Program-made: the position numbers and the translations under genes | Assembly (NCBI GenBank): GCA_965267775.1 | Contig: OZ254140.1 | Coordinates: 744,001 to 808,000 of the forward strand | Direction of reading: 5' to 3' | Length of the DNA stretch: 64,000 nucleotides | Origin: Planktophila sp965267775 | GTDB taxonomy: Bacteria; Actinomycetota; Actinomycetes; Nanopelagicales; Nanopelagicaceae | In this document: positions 42,884-51,621 of the stretch, in pieces | Numbering within the stretch: the first letter of the stretch is position 1 | Layout of the letters: every line of letters starts with the position of its first letter | The notes under the pieces: model-generated | Database searches by the model: none | What the model saw: the letters and a program-made list of their open reading frames with translations, nothing else | What the model was told of the DNA's origin: nothing

Positions 42884-43918
42884 CTACTCAGCCGAGGTGT
42901 CGAAAAGCGTCGCCAGAGATGCAGGTGGTGTTCGTCCCACATGGGCATATCCAGCGGGAGTAGCTACTCGGCCACGTGGAGTTCGAGCCATCAGGCCATT
43001 TCTCACTAAGAATGGCTCTGCCACTGCCTCAACTGTCTCAACTTCTTCCCCTACAGCAATTGCCAGAGTCGACAGACCTACAGGTCCGCCATTGAATCGA
43101 TCGATGAGGGCGAGAAGGACGGATCGATCGAGACGATCGAGGCCTTTCTCATCCACTTCATAGATGGTCAACGCTTTGAGGGCGTGATCCAGGGTGAGCT
43201 GGCCCGAGCCATTTACCTGTGCAAGGTCACGGACTCGGCGAAGGAGCCGGTTGGCGATGCGGGGCGTACCACGAGAACGTCCGGCAATTTCGGCGACTGC
43301 GGCTCCATCAATGGTGACACCTAAGAGTTGAGCGCTGCGAGAGATGACTTTCTCTAACTCTTCGCTCTCGTAGTAATCGAGATGAGCAGTAAATCCAAAA
43401 CGATCGCGTAACGGTGAAGGTAATAACCCTGCGCGAGTAGTTGCGCCAACCAAGGTGAAGTGAGGAAGTTGCAATGGAATCGAAGTTGCACCAGGTCCCT
43501 TGCCAACAATGACATCTACTCGGAAATCTTCCATCGCCATGTAGAGCAGTTCCTCTGCAGGTCGTGACAATCTATGAATCTCATCAAGGAAGAGAATTTC
43601 ACCTTCGACGAGCGAGGAGAGAATCGCCGCAAGGTCTCCGGCATGCGTAATTGCAGGGCCACTCGAGATACGGATAGGCGCACCCATCTCGCCGGCAAGG
43701 ATCATCGCAAGTGTTGTCTTGCCAAGACCGGGAGGGCCAGAGAGAAGAATGTGATCAGCTGATGCACCTCGGCTCTTAGCTGCAGATAGAAGTACATCGA
43801 GTTGTTCGCGAACACGATGCTGACCTACAAATTCATCGAGTGATTTTGGTCGAAGTGCGAGCTCTGCAGTTGATTCTTCAGAGGTGGAAAGTTCTGGGTT
43901 CACAATTCTCTCGTTCAT
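42884..43918 (-). CDS. ruvB: Holliday junction branch-migration helicase RuvB
   Basis: AAA+ motor that drives branch migration with RuvA. The 344-residue protein has LRPKSLDEFVGQ, Walker A GPPGLGKTTLA (about 62-72), Walker B FLDEIHRL, sensor 1 GATTRAGLLPSPLRDRFG and the C-terminal winged helix. It overlaps ruvA by four bases (ATGA). Confidence 0.97.
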   Translation of the reverse strand: MNERIVNPELSTSEESTAELALRPKSLDEFVGQHRVREQLDVLLSAAKSRGASADHILLSGPPGLGKTTLAMILAGEMGAPIRISSGPAITHAGDLAAILSSLVEGEILFLDEIHRLSRPAEELLYMAMEDFRVDVIVGKGPGATSIPLQLPHFTLVGATTRAGLLPSPLRDRFGFTAHLDYYESEELEKVISRSAQLLGVTIDGAAVAEIAGRSRGTPRIANRLLRRVRDLAQVNGSGQLTLDHALKALTIYEVDEKGLDRLDRSVLLALIDRFNGGPVGLSTLAIAVGEEVETVEAVAEPFLVRNGLMARTPRGRVATPAGYAHVGRTPPASLATLFDTSAE

Positions 43919-44517
43919 CGCTTACCGCTCTGTAGGGTTAACTTGAGGAGCTCTGCAACATCGAGTGATGAAGGATCTGTGCCGTTCTCTGCTAAGTGAG
44001 CAAGGGTTGCGTTGATTGCAACATCTGATTCTTTTGATGAGAAACCTAAACCTGTAAGAGCTGCCAATAACTGGTCACGTACCGCGGAGTGAGATGAAAT
44101 CTGTGGAGCGCTACTTGATGAGACGAGTTTGCCTTTGAGCTCCAATATAAGGCGCTGCGCACCTTTCTTGCCGATACCAGGAACTTTCTCGATCGCACCG
44201 ATATCTTCAGAGGCAATCGCTTGAGCCAATCCATCAGGTGTCATGGCACCTGTAATAGCTAACGCGACCTTTGGACCGATTCCAGAGACTGTCTGAAGAA
44301 CTTCATAAATGTCGCGATCTTTCGAATCTAAGAATCCGAAGAGAGTCATTGAATCCTCACGAACAACAAGGGTTGTTGAGAGAGTAATTGCAGATCCCAT
44401 TGTGATCTGAGCAGATGTGCGAGGAGTTATGGAGATGAGATATCCGACTCCCCCGACCTCCAGTACAACTTTCTCTGTGGTGAGATGGCGAACTGTTCCG
44501 GTGAGTTGAGAAATCAT
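43915..44517 (-). CDS. ruvA: Holliday junction DNA-binding subunit RuvA
   Basis: Tetrameric protein that binds the four-way junction. The 200-residue protein has an N-terminal OB-fold (MISQLTGTVRHLTTEKVVLEV), helix-hairpin-helix motifs LQTVSGIGPKVALAI and EKVPGIGKKGAQRLILELK, and a C-terminal RuvB-binding domain ALTGLGFSSKES. It overlaps both ruvC and ruvB by four bases. Confidence 0.96.
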   Translation of the reverse strand: MISQLTGTVRHLTTEKVVLEVGGVGYLISITPRTSAQITMGSAITLSTTLVVREDSMTLFGFLDSKDRDIYEVLQTVSGIGPKVALAITGAMTPDGLAQAIASEDIGAIEKVPGIGKKGAQRLILELKGKLVSSSSAPQISSHSAVRDQLLAALTGLGFSSKESDVAINATLAHLAENGTDPSSLDVAELLKLTLQSGKR

Positions 44518-45062
44518 GATGACCTCAGTTTAGCAAGGCGCTCTTTCTCTGCCTTTACTGCAGATGCAAGACGCGACGTTCCTTCTCCGCGCCAGGCATG
44601 AGTGATTGCAAGAGCCAATGAATCCGTTGCATCGACTGGCTTAGGAATCGTTTCGAGATTGAGAATTCGCTTGACCATCTCAGCAACCTGAACTTTTCCG
44701 GCGCGTCCAGAACCTGTTACTGCCGCCTTCACCTCTGATGGGGTGTGCATCGCAACTGGAATTCCTCGACGAGCTGCAATCAGGAGAGCGATACCTGCCG
44801 CTTGACCGGTGCCCATCACGGTACGAACATTGTGTTGAGCAAAGACTCGTTCGACTGCAACGACATCTGGTGACGTGCGTTCGATCCACTTTTCGATCTC
44901 ACGTTCAATACCGAGTAGGCGTTCTTCAAGTGGCGCGTCGACAGGGGTAAGAATTACTCCAACATCAAGGAGTGAAAGTTCGCGAACGCTCTTCTGGGTA
45001 ATGACGCCAACACCGCAGCGCGTCAAACCAGGGTCGATGCCCATAATTATTTTCGCCGCCAT
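44514..45062 (-). CDS. ruvC: Holliday junction endonuclease RuvC
   Basis: Resolves Holliday junctions; RNase H fold. The acidic residues are in IMGIDPGLTRCG (Asp, about 9), AVERVFAQHN (Glu), and ATDSLALAITHA (Asp pair). The 182-residue length is normal, with a basic C terminus. A TAGGCT hexamer ends 7 bases before the ATG, so the ruvC-ruvA-ruvB-(secD-secF) set may start here. Confidence 0.95.
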   Translation of the reverse strand: MAAKIIMGIDPGLTRCGVGVITQKSVRELSLLDVGVILTPVDAPLEERLLGIEREIEKWIERTSPDVVAVERVFAQHNVRTVMGTGQAAGIALLIAARRGIPVAMHTPSEVKAAVTGSGRAGKVQVAEMVKRILNLETIPKPVDATDSLALAITHAWRGEGTSRLASAVKAEKERLAKLRSS

Positions 45063-45069
45063 ATATCAA

Positions 45070-45075
45070 AGCCTA
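45070..45075 (-). promoter_or_regulatory. Candidate -10 element of ruvC
   Basis: TAGGCT followed by 7 bases and the ruvC ATG. No Shine-Dalgarno sequence is present; a leaderless or near-leaderless transcript is likely. Confidence 0.45.
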
Positions 45076-45095
45076 GGGGCGAAGTGAGAGAAACC

Positions 45096-45848
45096 TTATG
45101 AAAGGCTCGCCATTACCTCATCGGATACATCGAAGTTTGCAAAGACGTTCTGCACGTCATCAAGCTCTTCAATTGCATCGATAAGTTCAAAGACCTTCTT
45201 CGCTCCATCTGCATCAAGTGGAATGCTCATAGATGGAAGGAATGATGAATCAGCAGATTCGTAATCAATGCCGGCGCCTTGTAGCGCTGTTCGGGCCGCA
45301 ACGAGATCTGATGCCTCACATACAACTTCAAAGGATTCTCCGAGATCGTTAACCTCTTCTACGCCAGCTTCTAGAGCTGCTTCAAGGATTGAATCCTCTG
45401 TTACTCCATCAACCTTATTGACGATGATGACGCCTTTTCGGTTGAAGAGATAAGAAACCGAACCGGGATCTGCCATCGTGCCACCATTTCGAGTAACGGC
45501 AACGCGAACTTCAGATGCCGCGCGGTTACGGTTATCAGAGAGACATTCGATCATGATTGCAACGCCGTTAGGTCCATAACCCTCATACATGATTGTCTGC
45601 CAATCAGCGCCGCCAGATTCAAGTCCAGCTCCACGTTTTACCGCACGATCAATATTGTCGGCCGGCATTGAGTTCTTCTTCGCCTTCGCGATTGCATCAA
45701 AGAGAGTTGGATTGCCATCAATATCAGGACCACCATTACGAGAAGCAACTTCAATTGCCTTAATCAGTTTTGCGAAGTTCTTCGCACGACGGCTATCGAT
45801 AACAGCCTTCTTATGCTTGGTAGTTGCCCACTTGGAATGGCCTGACAT
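45096..45848 (-). CDS. yebC: YebC/PmpR-family protein
   Basis: The 250-residue protein starts MSGHSKWATTKHKKAVIDSR and has the family core FAKLIKAIEVASRNGG, PADNIDRAVKRGAG and YEGYGPNGVAIMIE. YebC proteins were long called transcription regulators; newer work links some of them to ribosome stalling relief at proline runs. It sits between pdxT and ruvC, an actinobacterial arrangement. AGAGGTG precedes the ATG at a suitable distance. Confidence 0.95.
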   Translation of the reverse strand: MSGHSKWATTKHKKAVIDSRRAKNFAKLIKAIEVASRNGGPDIDGNPTLFDAIAKAKKNSMPADNIDRAVKRGAGLESGGADWQTIMYEGYGPNGVAIMIECLSDNRNRAASEVRVAVTRNGGTMADPGSVSYLFNRKGVIIVNKVDGVTEDSILEAALEAGVEEVNDLGESFEVVCEASDLVAARTALQGAGIDYESADSSFLPSMSIPLDADGAKKVFELIDAIEELDDVQNVFANFDVSDEVMASLS

Positions 45849-45898
45849 GGTTCACCTCTACTTGTGTATTACGAAAATTGATGGGGAAAGAGTACCGG

Positions 45899-46465
45899 CT
45901 AGCGGCAAATCTCATCAAAAAAGTACTGGTGTATCGAGAGATCTCCTGTGAGTTCAGGATGAAAACTCGTTGCAAGGAGCGAGCCTTGCCGCACCGCGAC
46001 CGGATGGCCAGCCGCTTCGGAGAGAACTTGAACGCCGCTACCAACGGATTCAACCCAAGGAGCGCGAATAAATACTCCATTAACTTGCTTGGAATTAAAT
46101 GTAATCTCACCTTCAAAGGATTCAACCTGACGACCAAAGGCGTTACGACGAACCGTCATATCGATTCCGCCGAAAGTCTCTTGACCCTGTGCTCCATCGA
46201 TGATGCGGTCTGCAAGCAGAATCATTCCGGCACAGGAACCGTAGACAGGTAAGCCCTCTTTTATTCGCTTGCGAATCGGTTGAAATAGATCATAACTCTT
46301 TGCAAGGAGTGCGATGGTTGTTGACTCGCCTCCAGGCAAGATCAGTCCATCTACCTCATTAAGTTCAGATTCGCGACGAATCGCAGATGCTGTATGTCCT
46401 GCCAAAGTTGCCGCAGCAATATGTTCACGGAAATCACCTTGTAGGGCAAGTACACCTATCTTCAT
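45899..46465 (-). CDS. pdxT: Pyridoxal 5'-phosphate synthase glutaminase subunit PdxT
   Basis: Releases ammonia from glutamine for PdxS. The 188-residue class I amidotransferase has IGVLALQGDFREHIAA, the glutamine-site LPGGESTTIALL, nucleophile Cys in VYGSCAGMILLAD (about 76-88) and His-Glu in TSFHPELTGD. It is 12 bases downstream of pdxS; together they form the DXP-independent vitamin B6 pathway. Confidence 0.96.
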   Translation of the reverse strand: MKIGVLALQGDFREHIAAATLAGHTASAIRRESELNEVDGLILPGGESTTIALLAKSYDLFQPIRKRIKEGLPVYGSCAGMILLADRIIDGAQGQETFGGIDMTVRRNAFGRQVESFEGEITFNSKQVNGVFIRAPWVESVGSGVQVLSEAAGHPVAVRQGSLLATSFHPELTGDLSIHQYFFDEICR

Positions 46466-46477
46466 TATTGAAGGAGG

Positions 46478-47365
46478 TTACCAACCGCGTTCAGCAAGGC
46501 GGTGCGGTGCAGGAATATCAGAGACGTTGATTCCCACCATTGCATCACCTAAGCCGCGAGAAACTTCTGCAAGGACCTTTGGGTCATCAAAGAATGTTGT
46601 GGCTTTAACGCACGCTGCTGCACGTTGTGCAGGATTTCCTGACTTAAAGATTCCTGAACCGATAAATACGCCATCGGCGCCCATCTGCATCATCAGTGCT
46701 GCATCTGCAGGAGTCGCGATTCCACCTGCAGTAAAGAGAACTACTGGAAGCTTTCCTGTTTCGGCAACTTCCTTAACAAGAGCATAAGGTGCCTGCATCT
46801 CCTTAGCCGCAACATAGAGCTCATCTTCACGCATTGCAGTGAGTCGACGAATCTCGCCACCGATCTTGCGCATATGAGTCATTGCATTTGAAACATCTCC
46901 TGTGCCAGCTTCACCCTTTGAGCGAATCATTGCTGCACCTTCATTGATACGGCGAAGCGCTTCGCCAAGATTTGTTGCACCGCATACAAAGGGAACTGTG
47001 AACTTCCACTTATCTACATGGTTCTCGTAATCGGTTGGTGTAAGAACTTCTGACTCATCGATGTAATCGACGCCGAGACTCTGAATGATCTGAGCTTCTA
47101 CGAAATGGCCGATACGAACCTTCGCCATTACAGGAATGGAGACTGCTGCTTGAATCTTCTCAATCATGTCAGGATCTGACATACGAGCAACTCCGCCTTG
47201 TGCGCGAATATCTGCAGGAACGCGCTCGAGCGCCATCACAGCACATGCGCCGGCATCTTCAGCGATCTTGGCCTGCTCTGCATTGACGACATCCATGATG
47301 ACGCCGCCCTTGAGCATCTCTGCCATACCGCGCTTGACGCGTGCCGTACCTGTTGCTTCAGACAT
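46478..47365 (-). CDS. pdxS: Pyridoxal 5'-phosphate synthase subunit PdxS
   Basis: Builds PLP from ribose 5-phosphate, glyceraldehyde 3-phosphate and ammonia. The 295-residue TIM barrel has RGMAEMLKGGVIMDVV (catalytic Asp), VMAKVRIGHFVEAQ (catalytic Lys), VDYIDESEVLTP and FTAGGIATPADAALMMQMGADGVF-type phosphate loop near 215. AAAAGGGG 8 bases before the ATG is a strong ribosome binding site. Encoded with pdxT. Confidence 0.97.
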   Translation of the reverse strand: MSEATGTARVKRGMAEMLKGGVIMDVVNAEQAKIAEDAGACAVMALERVPADIRAQGGVARMSDPDMIEKIQAAVSIPVMAKVRIGHFVEAQIIQSLGVDYIDESEVLTPTDYENHVDKWKFTVPFVCGATNLGEALRRINEGAAMIRSKGEAGTGDVSNAMTHMRKIGGEIRRLTAMREDELYVAAKEMQAPYALVKEVAETGKLPVVLFTAGGIATPADAALMMQMGADGVFIGSGIFKSGNPAQRAAACVKATTFFDDPKVLAEVSRGLGDAMVGINVSDIPAPHRLAERGW

Positions 47366-47420
47366 TTACATGACCCCTTTTAGAGATATAGCGAAGAGAC
47401 GCTAGTTCAGGTGTAAAAGT

Positions 47421-48473
47421 CTACTTGCTCGCTGAAGTTGTCGCATCTTGCACATTTACCGGCGTAAATAGCGGCTCTTTTGAAGTGAGTGCGAACCAGA
47501 TCTGCCCCTTTTCAAAGGCAAGTTCCTTGCCAGATAGGTCTGTGAAAGAGGTTCCGGACTCTGCACTACTGCGCTTCCAAATACCTTCAACGTAACTTCC
47601 ATTTCGAAGGAGATAGCACTTTCCCTCACCGACAGTTGCAGAGAATGGAGTCACTCCCCCAACTTTGTCGTGATAGATCGAATCGGTGATTGAAACTATT
47701 TGGATCACAAGGGTCTTAGGCCCTAAAACGTAACCGGTGTCATCAGTATCAAGATTTCCATTGTGCGTGAGGAGCCAGCGATCCTCGTCGCTAGACCATG
47801 TTGCGTCATAGCTACTTGCTGGCCAAGAGATGTGGACCTTTGAAATCTCCGAGCTTTGTTCTGATGCATCTCCGAAGTTCCAGCCCATCTTTGAAGAGGT
47901 AGCGAAAGTCATTCCGCGGGATTTCGCCTCTGCCAAAAGTTCGGGCACTTTAACCATCATCGCGTAAGGTGCGATTCGAGAAGGATCATTTGCGTAATAT
48001 CTCGACCCGAATTTATTGGCACCTACATCGTAGAGATTTGCTGATGCAATAACAGGAAGCATTAATCTTTGAGCACCGCTATATGCGAAACCAACTTTCC
48101 CATATTGAGCCAAGAGTTCGATATCTGAAATTCGCGCTGAACGTACCGGACCAACATTTGGAGGCATCTTTGAAGAGAAGATAGCGGCCAAGCGAGTGAG
48201 ACCACCTTCTACCTGTTCAATATAAACAACATCTGCATCACGTAGCCCTACTTGCGGGTGGGCATAAGTGGTGTCATCAAGTTTTACAACGAGAACTTCT
48301 CCATCGCTGCCTGATAAACCAGTCAAGGAAGAGGTTGGACCAGAAGCCAGAAAAGGAATAGGCAGTGAAAAATTAGGTAGAAATGAGAGCGCAGCCAAAG
48401 TTACGATCGCAAGAGAGGAAATCGCAAGGAAGAGAGCAGAGCTCTTCTTAAAGAACATCTGCTTCAAATTCAT
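47421..48473 (-). CDS. DUF3048 secreted or membrane-anchored protein
   Basis: The 350-residue protein has an N-terminal membrane/signal segment (ALFLAISSLAIVTLAALSFL, about 13-32) with no lipobox. The extracytoplasmic part carries the DUF3048 hallmarks VVKLDDTTYAHPQVGLRDAD, YIEQVEGGLTRLAAIF and VGPVRSARISDIELLAQYG. Bacillus YerB belongs to the same family; the function is not established. It overlaps the LemA-like gene by 26 bases. Confidence 0.85.
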   Translation of the reverse strand: MNLKQMFFKKSSALFLAISSLAIVTLAALSFLPNFSLPIPFLASGPTSSLTGLSGSDGEVLVVKLDDTTYAHPQVGLRDADVVYIEQVEGGLTRLAAIFSSKMPPNVGPVRSARISDIELLAQYGKVGFAYSGAQRLMLPVIASANLYDVGANKFGSRYYANDPSRIAPYAMMVKVPELLAEAKSRGMTFATSSKMGWNFGDASEQSSEISKVHISWPASSYDATWSSDEDRWLLTHNGNLDTDDTGYVLGPKTLVIQIVSITDSIYHDKVGGVTPFSATVGEGKCYLLRNGSYVEGIWKRSSAESGTSFTDLSGKELAFEKGQIWFALTSKEPLFTPVNVQDATTSASK

Positions 48474-48954
48474 AAGTCACCGGTAGAGGTGCACGACCTG
48501 CAAGCCTAAAAGTTCGAATAACCCACCTCGACCGAATCAATTGAGTTCGGTTAACCGATTCAACGTGGAGCGAGACTGCAACTTTAATCTTTTCATTGAG
48601 ATCGCCAAGTTCTCGCATCAACTCTTGCTCAATATCGCCAGCACTTGTGAGCGATGTTTCCAGCAAGATACCTAGCGCCCCAGATAGACCGGTCTCAGCC
48701 TGAGATCTATCTTTGACACTTGCTTCGCGCGCCTGGTGAGCAGCAAATGTAAGTAAGAGACTTGAAGCAGGATCAGCAATATCTGATCGAGCTATCTCAA
48801 TTGCAATTGCTGCACGTCGTTGCAGCAAACTATCGAGATTTGCCCAACTTGTCTCTACTCGGTGATGAAGTCGATCAAGTCTTGTCGCCAAAAAGGATAA
48901 GTACCAGGCGAAGAGAGCTATAAGGAAGAGAATGAGCAGGGATTTGAAATTCAT
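48448..48954 (-). CDS. LemA-like membrane protein
   Basis: The 168-residue protein has an N-terminal membrane segment (SLLILFLIALFAWYLSFLA, about 4-22), then TRLDRLHHRVETSWANLDSL, which resembles the LemA helical core, followed by long helices and a short C-terminal strand region. In mycobacteria, as I recall, the gene at this place next to pimA has a similar N-terminus linked to a NUDIX hydrolase domain; here no NUDIX box is present. Function unknown. It lies 2 bases after pimA. Confidence 0.65.
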   Translation of the reverse strand: MNFKSLLILFLIALFAWYLSFLATRLDRLHHRVETSWANLDSLLQRRAAIAIEIARSDIADPASSLLLTFAAHQAREASVKDRSQAETGLSGALGILLETSLTSAGDIEQELMRELGDLNEKIKVAVSLHVESVNRTQLIRSRWVIRTFRLAGRAPLPVTYEFEADVL

Positions 48955-48956
48955 AT

Positions 48957-50126
48957 CTATTTTCCTAAGAACTTATTCCAGCCGCGGCTCTCAGATGAGA
49001 GAGCAACCTTACCTAAACCAACCATTGCCATTTCATACACATCGTAGATACGTTCAGCGACGACATCCCAATCAAAACTTTGGGCATACGACTTACCCGC
49101 AGTACGAAGTGAATCCCTCTTCTCATCATTCTTCAAAATATCGATGACAGTCCTCGCAAGCGAATGAGAATCTTCAGATATAAAGAGTGAACCGTACTTT
49201 CCATCACCTAAAAGAGCTTGGAAAGCAGGAATGTCACTTGCAACCACGGCAGCTCCACCAGCGAGAGCCTCTGCAAGGATGATTCCGAAAGATTCTCCGC
49301 CGGTATTGGGTGCAACATAGAGTCCTACCGAGTGCAGGAAGTCAGCTTTCTCTTCTTCAGTGATGCGACCTAAGAAGGTAAAACACTTTCTAAATTCTTC
49401 AGGGACTTCCTTGAGGAATTCTGAGGAATCTCCAGGTCCGGCAACAATGACGCGAAGATCGGGAATTGACTTCGTAATTTCACCCAGTGCTGAAACGAGC
49501 ACCGCTAAACCTTTTCGAGGTTCGGAAAATCGACCAATAAATCCAATCGTATTTCCAGACCACTCTGGCTTTAACTTTCCATCTGCTAAACGCTTTGCAT
49601 AAATTCCGTTGGGAACAACAATTGCATCGGTCTCAAGGTGCTCAGTCAGTGTTGATCTCGCTGCCTCGCTGACAGCGATACGTGCAGTCAGCTTCTCGAT
49701 AACCGGTTCAAGTATTGGACCAATTGCAAAGATGGCTTTCTGTCTCTTTGCAGAAGCGTGGAAGGTGCCGACCATTGGCCCTTCTGCGGCAAAACATGCA
49801 AGGAGCGAAATTGATGGAATAGCTGGCTCATGGAGATGGAGAAGATCAAACTCACCTTGCGAGATCCATTGACGCACACGAGCAAATGCAATTGGTCCAA
49901 AGAGAATACGAGCGACCGCTCCGTTATAGGGAATCGAAATAGGCTTACCGGCACTCACTACATATTCGGGAAGATTTTCTTCATCAGAGGTGGGTGCTAG
50001 AACCGAAACATGGTGGCCCTGAGAGATGAGATAGGTAGCAAGGTCTGCAATATGAGCCTGTACTCCCCCGGGCGTATCCCAACCGTAGGGACAGACGATT
50101 CCGATCCTCTTCTTCTCAAAAGTCAT
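48957..50126 (-). CDS. pimA: Phosphatidyl-myo-inositol mannosyltransferase PimA-like
   Basis: GT4-type glycosyltransferase expected to move mannose from GDP-mannose to phosphatidylinositol, the first PIM step, at the inner membrane face. The 389-residue protein has the acceptor domain start GIVCPYGWDTPGGVQAHIADLA (split: VCPYGWDTPGGVQ is the key part), and the donor-site GRFSEPRKGLAVL and GGESFGIILAEALAGG. It follows an acyltransferase and pgsA in the same order as mycobacteria, which supports the PIM role. It overlaps the acyltransferase gene by one base. Confidence 0.9.
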   Translation of the reverse strand: MTFEKKRIGIVCPYGWDTPGGVQAHIADLATYLISQGHHVSVLAPTSDEENLPEYVVSAGKPISIPYNGAVARILFGPIAFARVRQWISQGEFDLLHLHEPAIPSISLLACFAAEGPMVGTFHASAKRQKAIFAIGPILEPVIEKLTARIAVSEAARSTLTEHLETDAIVVPNGIYAKRLADGKLKPEWSGNTIGFIGRFSEPRKGLAVLVSALGEITKSIPDLRVIVAGPGDSSEFLKEVPEEFRKCFTFLGRITEEEKADFLHSVGLYVAPNTGGESFGIILAEALAGGAAVVASDIPAFQALLGDGKYGSLFISEDSHSLARTVIDILKNDEKRDSLRTAGKSYAQSFDWDVVAERIYDVYEMAMVGLGKVALSSESRGWNKFLGK

Positions 50127-51001
50127 TAGTAAATTCCTTCTTCAACCCAGATTCGTTGCAACATATGCCAATCTTCAGGGCGTTCGCTAATCCCGATTTC
50201 AAATGTGCTCGCAATATTTTGAACTGTAGCAGCGATTCGCTCCTCCTCGCTGCCATTGGCCGGAACGTTGATTGAGTGGAAATCGATATGGATTCCAAGC
50301 TTTGTGTAACTCACGTGAGCCACAACAAGTGGAAGCCCTTCCTTAATTGCAAGAACTGCCGGGCCAGCAGGCATCTTTGCAGTTCGACCGAAGAAAGAGA
50401 CTGGGATTCCAGATGAAGAAAGGTCTCTATCCGCAACAAGGGCAATGAGTCGCTTCTCGCGAGCTCGCTTAATGAGAGTTACAAATGCGCGCGAATCTAG
50501 ACCAAGAACTTCAAAGCCCATCTCTTCTCGATAAGTTAAGAATTTGCGAAATAGCTTCTCCGGCTTTAAGACTTCTGCAACCGTTACCAATGGAAATGCT
50601 TCTTGGCAGAAATATGCACCAGCGTGATCCCAGTTTCCGGAGTGTGGAAGAGCAACAATCACTCCTCGTCCCTCATTCATTGGATCGCGCAACAAGTGAT
50701 CGTTATTGGTAGTTACAGTTGATTGAATTCGTTCTGAAGACCAGCGATGAATTCTGAAGGTATCGCACCAATAGCGCATATAACTTTCGAGTCCTGCGAT
50801 TACTAAGCTCTCAATCTCTTCGTGCGACAGCTCTGGCCTTATCAATGCGTAATTTGTACGCAGACGTCGAACGCTCTTGCCATTCTTCTTGTAGAGATAG
50901 GAAGAAATTCGGTAAAAGATTCGGTAGGCGCTCTTCTCGGGGAGCAGTCCAACGATCTTCCACCCGAGCAGGTATGCAAGATAGGAAATCTGAGCAACCA
51001 T
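50126..51001 (-). CDS. Phosphatidylinositol mannoside acyltransferase (LpxL/HtrB fold)
   Basis: The 291-residue membrane-associated protein has the HX4D acyltransferase motif in ALPHSGNWDHAGAYF (about 122-137) and the downstream VADRDLSSSGIPVSFFGRTA and MPAGPAVLAIKEG blocks of the LPLAT family. By position between pgsA and pimA it matches mycobacterial PatA-type acyltransferase (Rv2611c), which adds a fatty acid to the mannose of PIM1/PIM2. It is directly adjacent to pgsA (no gap). Confidence 0.88.
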   Translation of the reverse strand: MVAQISYLAYLLGWKIVGLLPEKSAYRIFYRISSYLYKKNGKSVRRLRTNYALIRPELSHEEIESLVIAGLESYMRYWCDTFRIHRWSSERIQSTVTTNNDHLLRDPMNEGRGVIVALPHSGNWDHAGAYFCQEAFPLVTVAEVLKPEKLFRKFLTYREEMGFEVLGLDSRAFVTLIKRAREKRLIALVADRDLSSSGIPVSFFGRTAKMPAGPAVLAIKEGLPLVVAHVSYTKLGIHIDFHSINVPANGSEEERIAATVQNIASTFEIGISERPEDWHMLQRIWVEEGIY

Positions 51002-51598
51002 CTAGATGAGACCTTTTCTCACAACCACGATTCGCTGAATGACGGTGACTACTCCAAGGGCGAGAAGTAGCCACATTGAGATTGAGAGTGCATATGGAAG
51101 ACCAAGACCATCTAGCCCAATTCCAGTCAGAGCGAGGATGATTCGTTCAGTTCGTTCGGCGATCCCTACTGTGCACGCTATTCCAAAGCTCTCGGCCTTT
51201 GCACGAATATAAGGAACTAGAAATCCAATAACAATTGAAGAGATCACCACTGGATAAATGGCAATATCTTCCAGAATGCAATAAATGGCGACGCCGCCCA
51301 AAATTGCAGAGTCAGTAAGTCGATCGCAGGTTGAATCGAGGAATCCTCCCCATGCGCTGGCTCCTCGTTCAGAGAGCCGCGCAATTGCGCCGTCAAAGAG
51401 ATCGCTGAGCGCAAAGAAGGATATGAAGAGCGTTCCGATGAAGAGATCGCCTCGCGGGTAGAAGTAGAGAGCCGCGATTATTGTGCCCGCCGTACCAATG
51501 AGGGTGACAGCGTTGGGAGTGATCTTGGCGCGAATCGCAAGACGCGCGATGGGCTCAATCACACGATTGACTGCGGGTTTAAATGCGGAGCTCACCAT
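51002..51598 (-). CDS. pgsA: Phosphatidylinositol phosphate synthase (CDP-alcohol phosphatidyltransferase)
   Basis: Joins CDP-diacylglycerol with inositol 1-phosphate. The 198-residue membrane protein has the CDP-alcohol transferase motif D-x2-DG-x2-AR-x8-9-G-x3-D-x3-D in DLFDGAIARLSERGASAWGG followed by FLDSTCD (about 65-91). The genomic context with the acyltransferase and pimA indicates inositol as acceptor. ATG 51598 has GAGG too close; GTG 51595 would have better spacing. The divergent EF-G-like gene starts only 23 bases away. Confidence 0.92.
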   Translation of the reverse strand: MVSSAFKPAVNRVIEPIARLAIRAKITPNAVTLIGTAGTIIAALYFYPRGDLFIGTLFISFFALSDLFDGAIARLSERGASAWGGFLDSTCDRLTDSAILGGVAIYCILEDIAIYPVVISSIVIGFLVPYIRAKAESFGIACTVGIAERTERIILALTGIGLDGLGLPYALSISMWLLLALGVVTVIQRIVVVRKGLI

Positions 51599-51608
51599 GG
51601 CCTCATCG

Positions 51609-51614
51609 TAGAGT
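51609..51614 (+). promoter_or_regulatory. Candidate -10 element of the EF-G-like gene
   Basis: TAGAGT followed by 7 bases and the ATG at 51622. The two divergent start codons are only 23 bases apart, so transcription must begin at or near the ATG on at least one side. Confidence 0.4.
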
Positions 51615-51621
51615 TATCTCC

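Noticed and set aside
47366..47420. PdxR-type or other promoter before pdxS
   Set aside because: TATATC and TTTACA are present but the spacing is about 21 bases; not convincing enough to annotate.
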